The notes beneath the pieces are model-generated. The model was not told where the DNA came from. It made no database searches and worked only from the letters and a program-made list of their open reading frames with translations. Of a DNA stretch of 64,000 nucleotides, positions 27,525 to 35,713 are shown one piece after another (within the stretch, counting starts at the first letter, position 1; every line of letters begins with the position of its first letter). The translations under genes were made by a program, and so were the position numbers. Source of the DNA: Glaciimonas sp. CA11.2 (lineage in GTDB: Bacteria; Pseudomonadota; Gammaproteobacteria; Burkholderiales; Burkholderiaceae_D); NCBI RefSeq assembly GCF_034314045.1, contig NZ_JAVIWL010000001.1, positions 744,001-808,000 of the forward strand, in the 5' to 3' direction.

Positions 27525-27558
27525 ATACTAAACGGTACTATTCAATACGGTCAAGTAT
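27525..27558. promoter_or_regulatory. Cluster of TAC/GTA half-sites on the echA side of the divergent promoter
   Basis: ATACTAAACGGTAC (27525-27538), GTACTATTCAATAC (27535-27548) and ATACGGTCAAGTAT (27545-27558) overlap so that half-sites occur exactly every 10 bases. The first and third match the TAC-N6-GTA pattern; the middle one is a partial match. They are 85-118 bases before the enoyl-CoA hydratase start. The regular phasing suggests cooperative binding of two or more dimers. Confidence 0.6.
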
Positions 27559-27649
27559 ATACTTTACGGCATGATCAGTCGATTTCAAAAAACCACGCAT
27601 TTCTGATGTTTATGCGTTTCGGCCAACAATTCGTTAATCAGAATCACAC

Positions 27650-27684
27650 ATACTATTTAGTATTTGTTTTATACTCTTCGGTAT
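27650..27684. promoter_or_regulatory. Paired TAC-N6-GTA palindromes upstream of the CoA-transferase
   Basis: ATACTATTTAGTAT (27650-27663) and ATACTCTTCGGTAT (27671-27684), 21 bases apart start to start. They lie 36-70 bases before the CoA-transferase ATG. A TATACT sequence at 27669-27674 could be a -10 element overlapping the second site, which would fit repression; no good -35 is obvious. Confidence 0.65.
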
Positions 27685-27719
27685 TGAAGCATCAACTATC
27701 GCTTATTAGGCAACCTCTT

Positions 27720-28826
27720 ATGGCAGCACTTCCATTAGCCGGCATTCGCATCCTTAGTCTGGCCGAACAATATCCCGGCCCCTTCGCGACGATGCTATTA
27801 GCTGACCTCGGCGCGGATGTGATTCTGATTGAACGACCAGATGGCGGTGATCCGTCACGTCGCTTCCCCGGGCTATTCTCCTCACTGAATCGCAACAAAC
27901 GCTCAGTGACGCTGGATCTTAAATCTTCGTCAGGCAAAGAACAGTTCTTGCAACTGGTCGATACGGCCGACGTCGTCATCGAGGGATTTCGCCCTGGTGT
28001 CATGGCACGCTTAAAGTTGGACGCTGACACATTGCGCACGCGCAAACCCTCGCTCGTATTTACCTCGATTTCGTCGTTTGGCCAAAATGGCCCGATGGCA
28101 GGCGTCGCCGGACATGACATCAGCATCCAGGGTTCGGTCGGCATGCTGGACGTACCGCAAGGCCAGGAGGCTAACGCCACGCTACCCGTGTTGCCACTGG
28201 CCGACATCTCTTCGGCGATGTTCGCTGCATTAGGTGTTGTGACCGCACTGTTCGCACGATCCCAGTCCGGCAAAGGCGCCCAAATCGATGTCTCCATGTT
28301 CGATTCATTAGTCTGCTGGATGACGCCGTTTTTGGTCCCTGTGATGAACCAGCAACCGATCCGCCCGCTGCCCCCCGAAGATCCGGGTTATGGATTGTTT
28401 GGCACTGCCGACGGACGCCAGATCACGTTGAGTATTGCAGGCGAAGATCACATGTGGCGGGCGCTTTGCGAGTTGATCGGGCTCGACGAATTTGCGGGTC
28501 TGCCGGAGCTAGAACGGAATGCACGCAACCAGGAAATCGATCCACATTTGCGCAATGCAATTGCTGGCCGCAGTTTCGACTGGCTATGTCAAAACCTGGA
28601 AGCGGAACGTATCGCTTTCGGTCCGGTGTTAAAGGCAGAAGACGTGGTACAAGATGCCCATGTCAACGCACGCCGCATGGTGGTTGAAATAGAAGGGCAG
28701 TATAAAAATGCGCAGAAAAAAGAACGTTTCATTCGGCAACCACTGATTTTAGACGGACAAATCGGCACCATCGCCCGTCCTGCTCCGGGGCTAGGTCAGC
28801 ATAATAGCGAAATATTAGGGGGATAA
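27720..28826 (+). CDS. Class III CoA-transferase (CaiB/BaiF/Frc family)
   Basis: CoA-transferase of 368 residues that would move CoA between two carboxylic acids. The N-terminus LAGIRILSLAEQYPGPFATM and the motif LADLGADVILIERP are the family entry; the likely catalytic Asp is D162 in PLADISSAM. The ATG at 27720 is chosen because the family begins there; a longer frame to 27516 would run through the operator region. It is one of only three plus-strand genes and is divergent from the hydratase-dehydrogenase pair. It could activate the acid imported by the TctABC system or exchange CoA with a pathway product. Confidence 0.92.
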   Translation: MAALPLAGIRILSLAEQYPGPFATMLLADLGADVILIERPDGGDPSRRFPGLFSSLNRNKRSVTLDLKSSSGKEQFLQLVDTADVVIEGFRPGVMARLKLDADTLRTRKPSLVFTSISSFGQNGPMAGVAGHDISIQGSVGMLDVPQGQEANATLPVLPLADISSAMFAALGVVTALFARSQSGKGAQIDVSMFDSLVCWMTPFLVPVMNQQPIRPLPPEDPGYGLFGTADGRQITLSIAGEDHMWRALCELIGLDEFAGLPELERNARNQEIDPHLRNAIAGRSFDWLCQNLEAERIAFGPVLKAEDVVQDAHVNARRMVVEIEGQYKNAQKKERFIRQPLILDGQIGTIARPAPGLGQHNSEILGG

Positions 28827-28832
28827 AAGTGG

Positions 28833-28858
28833 GCGCAATATCGGGGAGGATATTGCGC
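28833..28858 (+). terminator. Hairpin downstream of the CoA-transferase
   Basis: GCGCAATATC, loop GGGGAG, then GATATTGCGC: a perfect 10-pair stem beginning seven bases after the CoA-transferase stop codon. No T run follows on the plus strand, so it may stabilise or terminate the transcript only in part. Confidence 0.55.
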
Positions 28859-28986
28859 GATTGCAAGCAGACCGAATAAACAGAATAGTAGTCCTGGATT
28901 GTCGTCAACAATCCTTGCAGAACATTCATTAGTTTAATAACTTCTATTCAACTGCCGGGTTAAAGTTAGGGACATGTAAGCGCCTG

Positions 28987-29349
28987 TCACTTTATCTTTA
29001 TCAGAGCCTGCTCAATTTGGGCCAGGAGTAAATACAAATTACGATGTATCGTATTCCATACTATTTCAAAATCGACTTTGTGATAGCCATGCGCCAAGGC
29101 ATTGCGCATTTCGTAGGCAAATCCCCAGGGAATTTCACTGTGCTGAGCCGCGAATTCTGGATGCTTCTTTATAATGTTTTTACAAGCCTCTCCAACGATT
29201 TCAAAATTACGAACAACCGCATCCTGAGTTTTCTCATCGTCAAGAAATTGCATTTCTGTCATGCCGGTTTTATACCATTCGATACGCTGAATTGCTTCAA
29301 TAATGTGGCCTAAGTATTCAGCCACACGTGGTTGATCAGTCCTGCTCAT
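28987..29349 (-). CDS. hepT: HepT-like ribonuclease toxin (DUF86)
   Basis: Small helical protein of 120 residues of the HepT (HEPN, DUF86) family. The catalytic RX4HXY motif is present as R82, H87 and Y89 in MRNALAHGYH. HepT proteins act as RNases or as targets of nucleotidyl transfer and are neutralised by MntA. The ATG overlaps the stop of the upstream mntA gene as ATGA. The pair has no connection to the neighbouring metabolism and looks like an inserted stability module. Confidence 0.9.
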   Translation of the reverse strand: MSRTDQPRVAEYLGHIIEAIQRIEWYKTGMTEMQFLDDEKTQDAVVRNFEIVGEACKNIIKKHPEFAAQHSEIPWGFAYEMRNALAHGYHKVDFEIVWNTIHRNLYLLLAQIEQALIKIK

Positions 29350-29636
29350 ACGGGAATTGCCTCCGCAAGCACTTGGGCCCTGAAGCTTTCCGGCAGCGCT
29401 TTGGGTGTAAGGACATCAACTGCAATGCCTAGTAACTGGCGCAGTTCGTAACGAATCGCACCGATATCCATCATCGTGGTTTCACTGGTAGGATCAACCA
29501 GTAAATCGAGGTCACTCCCTTCTTCATCCTCGCCGTGTAAAACAGAACCAAACACACGCGGATTGGCCGTATGAAATCTACTTGTGATTTCGCGTACGGC
29601 AATACGGTTCTGCTCAAGAGCAGTAGAAGGCTTCAT
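29346..29636 (-). CDS. mntA: MntA-like nucleotidyltransferase antitoxin
   Basis: Minimal nucleotidyltransferase of 96 residues. The signature GSx10DxD is intact: G30 and S31 in VFGSVLHG, then D42 and D44 in GSDLDLLVD. In HepT-MntA (type VII) pairs the enzyme adds AMP to a tyrosine of HepT, probably the Tyr in the RX4HXY motif. The gene order mntA-hepT with an ATGA overlap is standard. It lies between the CoA-transferase and tetR. Confidence 0.9.
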   Translation of the reverse strand: MKPSTALEQNRIAVREITSRFHTANPRVFGSVLHGEDEEGSDLDLLVDPTSETTMMDIGAIRYELRQLLGIAVDVLTPKALPESFRAQVLAEAIPV

Positions 29637-29995
29637 CTTGATCTTTCAAGGGGGAATGATGTTCCACGTTAATACTAAAAAATATACTTATAAAAATGCT
29701 TATATTAGCTAGATGCACGTGGAAAAACACCAATATAGCCCATTCTGATTGCCAACTATTTATTTGGCTAATAAATTTGGCTGGCTAAGTAGACTATTTT
29801 TTGGCCTTGACGGAGAAATCTTTAACGGATTTTAAGTGAAACTCTTCCAGCAACGGGTTTATGAACCCTTTCGCTGAAGGTAGTTTGCTGGCGCGATAAG
29901 GAAGTTAGTCTCGTTAGAGCAATATACGTAAAGTCAATCACGGAAGGAGCCCTAAAAGCTGATGTTGAAATAATATGCGGCTCGCAACCGAAAAC
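29637..29995. other. Non-coding region between mntA and tetR
   Basis: About 360 mostly AT-rich bases with no credible gene. An imperfect hairpin at 29844-29879 has a GGGTT-TATG-AACCC core with outer CTTC and GAAG arms; it lies downstream of the minus-strand tetR and could end that transcript. The mntA promoter must lie in the part next to 29636. No TAC-N6-GTA site of the regulon was seen here. Confidence 0.45.
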
Positions 29996-30784
29996 TCAAG
30001 CAGTTTCCACCGCAGCACGCGCGCGTTTGCGGCGATTTGACTTGGCCTGGATCATGGCTAATACCAAATCAGACACGTGCTCGGCGGTTTCAACCTGTTT
30101 CAGGCGGCCGTGAGGTCTGAACCATACGCATGACCAGCTGACGATGCCGCCGACTGCCAACGACGTAATTCTGACATCCGGTACGGTGAATTCGCCGGTG
30201 GCGATGCCGTCCTCCAGCAATGCACACAATTTACGATCAAACTCGCGTCGCATCTCTTCAATGACTTCGCTATCCATCTTTGACAAATGCTTTTGCTCGC
30301 GCATGTAGATGGCAATTGCCTCCTGATTTTCCAGGACTGCCAGCGTAAAGTCATGCACCAGCGAGCGTACTTTTTCGGTCGGCGAATGTCCGGTGGCAAC
30401 GATCTGATTCAATACTTCTAACGATGCACGAATACCGCGTGAGCATATTTCTGCCAATAAATCGTTCTTCGATTTGAAGTGCGAATAAATGAATGGCTTG
30501 GTGACGTTGATTTTCTCGGCGACTGCTTCAAGCGTGGTGTTGTTGAACCCGCTGTGATAGAACAGCTCAACCGCGACCGAGATGATACGTTCACGTTTGA
30601 GTCTGGAAACTGCGTCGCGAATATCTTCTATCTCGGTGGGTGCATGACGCGTGGTATTGCGTGATGAGATGCCCTGTACGCTACGATCAACTTTGCAGGG
30701 AGTGGCCATTTTTGCCGCCACGGTTCCCCGCATCTTGACGATATCGACTGGATCTTTACTCTTATGCTCGGCGTTATTTTTCAC
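29996..30784 (-). CDS. TetR-family transcriptional regulator
   Basis: Regulator of 262 residues. A TetR helix-turn-helix lies at about residues 65-110: RIISVAVELFYHSGFNNTTL, then VAEKINVTKPFIYSHFKSKN. The first 55 residues are an unusual basic extension. The start is GTG, overlapping the upstream DUF35 stop as GTGA, so it is the last gene of the tctC-to-DUF35 run. Being encoded inside the island whose promoters carry the TAC-N6-GTA palindromes makes it the best candidate regulator of that set, possibly responding to an acyl-CoA; this is inference. An internal ATG start is possible. Confidence 0.88.
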   Translation of the reverse strand: MKNNAEHKSKDPVDIVKMRGTVAAKMATPCKVDRSVQGISSRNTTRHAPTEIEDIRDAVSRLKRERIISVAVELFYHSGFNNTTLEAVAEKINVTKPFIYSHFKSKNDLLAEICSRGIRASLEVLNQIVATGHSPTEKVRSLVHDFTLAVLENQEAIAIYMREQKHLSKMDSEVIEEMRREFDRKLCALLEDGIATGEFTVPDVRITSLAVGGIVSWSCVWFRPHGRLKQVETAEHVSDLVLAMIQAKSNRRKRARAAVETA

Positions 30785-31191
30785 TTTAATGGGTCTGGAC
30801 TTGACTCAAAAATCAGATCAGCCGTTTCATCCCGCGGTACAAATCGGCCTTGTACCAACTGCCCGATGACAGGCGTACCGCTCTGCCAAAGCCCCAGCGC
30901 ACGGACACCGGCGTCCAAATCCACCGTTACCAACGTGTACGGCAGTTCGGCCGCGAAAGCAGGGTGAAATGCATGGTGCGCAACGGTCCAGCTATGTACT
31001 CTGCCGGCACCGCTGGCGGCCTTCCATTCCACCGCATCTGAATAACATGCATCGCACAACAGGCGCGGATAATGACGGGCTTTGCCGCATGCGGCGCAAT
31101 GCTGAATCACCAGGCGACCTTCTACAGCGGCCTCCCAGTAAGGTCGTGACAGTTCGTTAAATTGTGGAATCGGTTTGGTTGGAACGGTCAT
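30781..31191 (-). CDS. DUF35 OB-fold zinc-ribbon protein (a)
   Basis: Protein of 136 residues with an N-terminal zinc ribbon followed by an OB fold. All four ribbon cysteines are present in HCAACGK and LLCDACY. Such proteins bind acyl-CoA and pair with thiolase-fold partners, as in steroid side-chain retro-aldolases (Ltp2 with the DUF35 domain of ChsH2) and benzoylsuccinyl-CoA thiolase BbsAB. Its ATG comes four bases after the stop of the thiolase-like gene at 31196, so the two almost certainly act together. Confidence 0.88.
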   Translation of the reverse strand: MTVPTKPIPQFNELSRPYWEAAVEGRLVIQHCAACGKARHYPRLLCDACYSDAVEWKAASGAGRVHSWTVAHHAFHPAFAAELPYTLVTVDLDAGVRALGLWQSGTPVIGQLVQGRFVPRDETADLIFESSPDPLK

Positions 31192-31195
31192 TTTA

Positions 31196-32350
31196 TTATC
31201 CTCTGCGCATGATGGCTAAAGCGCCATCGCCCATATCGCCATAGCCGGTCACGAGACCGACTTCGGCATTCTCAACTTGTGCGCGGCCACCTTGACCGCG
31301 TAATTGCCGCACCAATTCAACGATATGATTCAGACCCCATACATGCGCTTGCGACAATAAACCGCCGTGCGTGTTGGTCGGCAATGCACCGCCGAGTTGC
31401 AAGCGACCGTTTTCCACGAATGGACCGCCCTCGCCTTTAGCGCAGAAGCCGATATCTTCAAGCTGGCGAATCACGGCATAGGTGAAACAGTCGTAAATTT
31501 GTGTGAGGTCGATATCATCATGCGTTACGCCCGCCATTTGAAATGCGCGCGGTGCCGCTTTAGCAATGCCGAGACTGGTCATATCCGGGCGTTGCGTGAT
31601 GGACCCTGGTGAATCGGGATGACCGGCGGCAACGCCAGAAATATATACCCGTGGTTGACGCAAATCACCGGCACGTTCAGCAGCGCTCACAATAATGGCT
31701 GCGCCACCATCGCTTTCCAAACTGCAATCGAGCAAGCGGAACGGATCGGCAATCATGCGCGAGTTGCGATGATCTTCGAGCGTAATCGGTTTCTTCATCA
31801 GGGCGTTGTCATTAAGCAGCGCGTGCTTGCGACAGGCCACCGCCACCTCGCCGAATTGCGCAACCGTAGTGCCGTACAACTCCATATGGCGGCGTGCCAT
31901 CGGCGCATACAATTGCGCCGGAGCGATTGCACCGATAGGGTATTCGAATTCTGTCACGAAATGGAACTGCGGCATCTGGTGGATGCGTGCGCCGGCCTTG
32001 TTGGATCCAGCACTGACGTTTCGGCCAAAGGTAATCAATACATGATTACAGACACCAGCGGCGATTGCCGCAGCGGCGCATTGCAGCGCCATCACTGGAC
32101 TAGCACCGCCATGCGGAATCACCGCTGAGAAACGCAAATCGGGAATGCCGAAGTTTTCGATAAAATCGTCGGATGTACCACTGACGATGCCGACCGGGAT
32201 GATTCCGTCGATATCTTTTGGTGTCAGCCCTGCGTCCGCGATCGCTTTCAATGAGGCTTCGATTTGAAGTTCGAATGCTGTTTTAGTAGAACCGCGCATG
32301 TAGACGGTTTCACCGACACCAGTTACACAGGATTTGTCACGTAATGACAT
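31196..32350 (-). CDS. Thiolase-fold protein, SCP-x/Ltp-like (thiolase 1)
   Basis: Thiolase-superfamily protein of 384 residues. The usual nucleophilic Cys position is Gly in HGGASPVMALQ, as in Ltp-type retro-aldolases, whereas the C-terminal His is kept in THGGLLSQAH. That combination suggests carbon-carbon cleavage of a hydroxyacyl-CoA rather than classical thiolysis. It is directly followed by DUF35 protein (a), the same pairing as Ltp2/ChsH2. The enoyl-CoA hydratase at 26676 could supply a hydroxyacyl-CoA. The substrate is not known. Confidence 0.85.
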   Translation of the reverse strand: MSLRDKSCVTGVGETVYMRGSTKTAFELQIEASLKAIADAGLTPKDIDGIIPVGIVSGTSDDFIENFGIPDLRFSAVIPHGGASPVMALQCAAAAIAAGVCNHVLITFGRNVSAGSNKAGARIHQMPQFHFVTEFEYPIGAIAPAQLYAPMARRHMELYGTTVAQFGEVAVACRKHALLNDNALMKKPITLEDHRNSRMIADPFRLLDCSLESDGGAAIIVSAAERAGDLRQPRVYISGVAAGHPDSPGSITQRPDMTSLGIAKAAPRAFQMAGVTHDDIDLTQIYDCFTYAVIRQLEDIGFCAKGEGGPFVENGRLQLGGALPTNTHGGLLSQAHVWGLNHIVELVRQLRGQGGRAQVENAEVGLVTGYGDMGDGALAIMRRG

Positions 32351-32489
32351 AGTAGTAATCTCATTTCAAAGTTGTCGGACTGCCGCGCACTTGCCAGGAT
32401 TTACATCGGAATCGGACTAACCGTACTATCTTTGGCGCCAGGGTTGACACGCCCATTAATGAGATAGTTTTACGTTAGTCTTCCGCTAT

Positions 32490-33860
32490 TTATGTGGACG
32501 CTGACTTAGCAACTGAATTTTCAACCACATCGATCGACACCCGCTGCGCAACACGTTGCCGATAACCAAGGCTACGCTTGCGCTCTTTTGCGAGTTGCTT
32601 GCGATAGAAAGTTGGATCGAGTTCAAGTGCATAGCGCGGGCTGGCGGGGTAATGGCGTTGCAGGAAAGCTTGCTCTTCCTTTATCGCGGCGCGCATTCCG
32701 GCCTGATCCGGCAAGTCGACATCACCGCATACCATCTCGGCGAGCCATTCGGCCTGATCGTCCATCATGCGGATGTTGCCGCCACCGGCGACGTTAAACA
32801 ATCCCACAAAATACAGGCCAGGTTGCGTTGGTGAAACGACGCGCAGGAACAAATCTGGTTTGTGCTCTTCGGTCTCTCCCGCATCTTTAGTCAGGAATGG
32901 CAGTCCAACTGAATAGCCAGTGGCCGCAATGATAGTGTCAAATGACGCGACGCTACCGTCCAGAAAGCGCACTTCGTTACCGGTCACCGATTCAATTCCG
33001 GGTTTAGCCGTGATGCGGTTCCAGACGAAATGTCCCATCAGACTTGGATGACTGGTCGGATGTGTTCGTGTTTTAGGTGCAACAAAACCCCATTGCTTCA
33101 TACTGCCGTGCACGACGCGGGTGAGCATTTCACGCATGGTACGGCGCATCGGCCAAGGCATCCAGCGTTTTTCAATCTTGCCCAGCACGCGTGAAGTCGG
33201 CACGCCGAACAACATACGCGGCATGACTAATACAGGCGAACGTGCAGAAATTGTGGTTGATTTAGTGACGACGCAAATATCGGAGGCGATGTCGACTGCA
33301 CTGTTACCCATACCGACCACCAATACGCGCTTATCGCGGAAAGGTTCGGGAACTTGATAACTGTTTGAATGCAGATATTCGCCAGCAAAGTCATGACGCC
33401 AGGCGGCATGCTTAGGCACGCCCTGATGTCCGCTAGCGATCACGACCGAGGTGAACTGTTCAACGGTATCGTCATCGAGACGAACCTGCCATCCACCATT
33501 TTTGGCCGCAACATCCACCACTTTAGAGTGGAACCGGATGTGTGGCACTACGCCGAATTTTTCGGCATAAGCTTGCAAATAGCGACTGACGCCGAAGTGA
33601 TCCGGGTACAGCGGGCCATCTTTAGGAAAAGGGAAATCTTTATATGCTGTGATGCTGACTTCGGAATTCAAGTGCAGCGATCGGTAGGCCGGTGAAAGGC
33701 CATTATCATTCTGGTAGACCCACAGTCCGCCAATGAATGAACCAAGTTCGTAGACTACGACGTCGACCCCGCGCGCCAATAAGTGCTTGGCGGCGCAGAG
33801 GCCAGCCGCCCCGGCACCAATCACCGCAACCCGCTGTGCGGTTCTGGATGCCGTTTGCAT
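32490..33860 (-). CDS. Flavin-containing monooxygenase (FMO-like)
   Basis: FAD/NADPH monooxygenase of 456 residues. FAD motif GAGAAG near residue 15, the FMO/BVMO-type motif FAGEYLHSNSY in the middle and the NADPH motif GMGNSAVD follow in order; ATGYSVGLPF near the C-terminus is the usual FMO ATGY. It differs from the three larger BVMOs and belongs to the shorter FMO class, which can oxidise N, S or ketone carbon. Its ATG shares a base with the stop of DUF35 (b) (TGATG), so it is cotranslated with the thiolase-DUF35 genes. Confidence 0.88.
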   Translation of the reverse strand: MQTASRTAQRVAVIGAGAAGLCAAKHLLARGVDVVVYELGSFIGGLWVYQNDNGLSPAYRSLHLNSEVSITAYKDFPFPKDGPLYPDHFGVSRYLQAYAEKFGVVPHIRFHSKVVDVAAKNGGWQVRLDDDTVEQFTSVVIASGHQGVPKHAAWRHDFAGEYLHSNSYQVPEPFRDKRVLVVGMGNSAVDIASDICVVTKSTTISARSPVLVMPRMLFGVPTSRVLGKIEKRWMPWPMRRTMREMLTRVVHGSMKQWGFVAPKTRTHPTSHPSLMGHFVWNRITAKPGIESVTGNEVRFLDGSVASFDTIIAATGYSVGLPFLTKDAGETEEHKPDLFLRVVSPTQPGLYFVGLFNVAGGGNIRMMDDQAEWLAEMVCGDVDLPDQAGMRAAIKEEQAFLQRHYPASPRYALELDPTFYRKQLAKERKRSLGYRQRVAQRVSIDVVENSVAKSAST

Positions 33861-34318
33861 CAGATTGCTTCCAGCTCGAACCAGAAATCAAGGACATCAC
33901 CAGTGCGGACTTCTGCAAATTTAGTGACGACACGTGTTTTCAATGCCATTTGTTTAGCTGCTTTATCTGGATCTGTCAGGTCGATACCTTTGAAGAAACC
34001 ACCAATTGCAGTATCAGCACCATCCAGCAAAACATAACCGAAAGCATACGGAGGATCTGGCAAGCCTTGAAATGGCTCATAGACCATCGTGAACGTTTCG
34101 ATACAACCGCCTGGACCGACTTCAACCCATTCCGTGGTTGGCTCTAAAGTTTGGTCAGAAAAAGCGCGTGGTGGGACCAGTACACGACCGGTTTCGCCAC
34201 AACGACGACCATAAATCTTAGCGTGGTCACGAATCTGAACGTAGAACCAGCTTGCTGTTTCTCCCAGTGCGTGATTGTAGGTAATGTTCCAAGCCTCGCG
34301 GCGTTTCAGCAGTTCCAT
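33860..34318 (-). CDS. DUF35 OB-fold protein with degenerate zinc ribbon (b)
   Basis: Protein of 152 residues that matches DUF35 in GRVLVPPRAFS and the OB-fold strands. The zinc ribbon is broken: where the family has CxxC and a second CxxC, this protein has RRCGETG and FSDQTL, leaving one of four cysteines. The ATG at 34316-34318 follows GAAGGA and is preferred to a frame to 34432, which would run into repeat copy D. It lies between thiolase 2 and the flavin monooxygenase. It should be a scaffold or acyl-CoA-binding partner of the two thiolase-fold proteins upstream. Confidence 0.85.
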   Translation of the reverse strand: MELLKRREAWNITYNHALGETASWFYVQIRDHAKIYGRRCGETGRVLVPPRAFSDQTLEPTTEWVEVGPGGCIETFTMVYEPFQGLPDPPYAFGYVLLDGADTAIGGFFKGIDLTDPDKAAKQMALKTRVVTKFAEVRTGDVLDFWFELEAI

Positions 34319-34404
34319 TTTTTTTCCTTCAGAAAATTGATTGATTTTTGGTGATCTCTGAAACATTCTTGAGGAGATGTTTCCTGAGATCGCCTTTTCA
34401 CTCT

Positions 34405-34507
34405 TAGGACTTACGTAAAATTGTCCCAGCAAGGCATACCGACGCAGACATTACGAATGTAACGCAAGGAGGTATAACGCCGCTGGGGCGGTTTTGCTTA
34501 AGTACTA
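34405..34507. repeat. Dispersed inverted-repeat element, copy D
   Basis: A 103-base copy in forward orientation, inserted between thiolase 2 and DUF35 (b), starting about 12 bases after the thiolase 2 stop. The arms TAGGACTTACGTAAAAT and GTTTTGCTTAAGTACTA pair at 13 of 17 positions. The central hairpin is TTAC-GAAT-GTAA, different from the GTAC and GCAC stems of other copies yet still paired. It interrupts an otherwise tightly packed operon. Confidence 0.85.
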
Positions 34508-34519
34508 ACACTCTCGATG

Positions 34520-35713
34520 TTATGCCTCGATGACCATTGTTCCAAAGAACTGGTGATCACCACCGTTACCGCTGGCGACGCCTACGCGTGCGCCTTTTAC
34601 CTGATGCGCTCCAGCTTTGCCCCACACTTGCAGCGCTACTTCTGCTACGCGAATCATCGCAGTCACCGCAATCGCGTTAGTACATAAAGTACCGCCCGAT
34701 GGATTGACCGGAATCTCGCCGCCGATCGTATAGCGTCCTTCTTTCAACTGCTCCACCGATGTGCCGATTTTAGCCAGGCCAGCTGATTCGATTGAGTGAA
34801 ATTCAGTGTTGCTGAACGGTGCATACAATTCGGCCACATGGATCTGCTTTTGCGGGTCGGTGATACCGGCCATTTTATAAGTACGCTCAAACGAACGGCT
34901 TAATGCAAAAGCGTCAGCATGGTCGGCCAAGAAGTCATTACCCATACGGTCGCCGATGTAATAACTCTCTGAGCAATGGCCCAGACCAGTAATCCACACA
35001 GCGTCCAGATTGCGGTCTTTAATGTACTTTTCTGAAGCTAGAATCATCGCACCGCCACCGCTGGACTGTGGACAGCAATCCATCAGCTTGATCGGATAGC
35101 TGATCATGCGTGAATTCATCACTTCTTCGACAGTCGTCGTTTTACGCAAATGCGCATTGGCATTCAATGAAGCGTGGTAACGGTTCTTCACGACTACCGC
35201 TGCCATGTCTTCTTGCGACATGCCATACTTATCTGCGTATCGAATTGCCGACATCGCCAGCATGGTGATCGTGCCTAGGGGCAATGGACGCTCGTAGATA
35301 GGATCCCAGATTTTGTTCAGTACGGTTTGTGAATCACCGCATTCGCCAACTTTGTCAGCACCAGCTGTCATCACGACATCACTTGCACCCGAAGCGATGT
35401 GGTAATACGCAGCAGCAACACTGGAAATACCAGTTGCACCGCCGGTGTTAATACGCAGGAAGCGCTTGTTACGTCCACCGACTGCATCAACGCCCAGGCG
35501 TTCTGCGTTACCGATACCAACCATCGCATCTGGCGACAGGGAATACACAATAGCATCGATATCGTCGAATTCAAGTTGGCTCCCGGCCATCGCCAGTACA
35601 ACTGCTTCGCGTACCAGATCCGGATAACTTGCGTCGTCGCGCTTCGGTTTGAATGCGGATTGACCGATGCCGATAATACCTACACGTGGTTGATTCGTAC
35701 GTGATTGACTCAT
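34520..35713 (-). CDS. Thiolase-fold protein (thiolase 2)
   Basis: Thiolase-superfamily protein of 397 residues. The nucleophile segment reads NTGGATGISSV, with Gly where classical thiolases have Cys, and the C-terminal motif is NPSGGTLCTN, where the usual GH is replaced by TN. It is therefore unlikely to be a normal thiolase by itself. Its ATG overlaps the thiolase 3 stop as ATGA, so the two are made in equal amounts and probably form a heteromer, with DUF35 (b) as third subunit. A similar three-part make-up is known for the PhlACB acyltransferase. Confidence 0.83.
   Translation of the reverse strand: MSQSRTNQPRVGIIGIGQSAFKPKRDDASYPDLVREAVVLAMAGSQLEFDDIDAIVYSLSPDAMVGIGNAERLGVDAVGGRNKRFLRINTGGATGISSVAAAYYHIASGASDVVMTAGADKVGECGDSQTVLNKIWDPIYERPLPLGTITMLAMSAIRYADKYGMSQEDMAAVVVKNRYHASLNANAHLRKTTTVEEVMNSRMISYPIKLMDCCPQSSGGGAMILASEKYIKDRNLDAVWITGLGHCSESYYIGDRMGNDFLADHADAFALSRSFERTYKMAGITDPQKQIHVAELYAPFSNTEFHSIESAGLAKIGTSVEQLKEGRYTIGGEIPVNPSGGTLCTNAIAVTAMIRVAEVALQVWGKAGAHQVKGARVGVASGNGGDHQFFGTMVIEA

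Noticed and set aside
27692-28297. 201-codon minus-strand open frame
   Set aside because: Antisense to the class III CoA-transferase, which has the conserved motifs and catalytic Asp.
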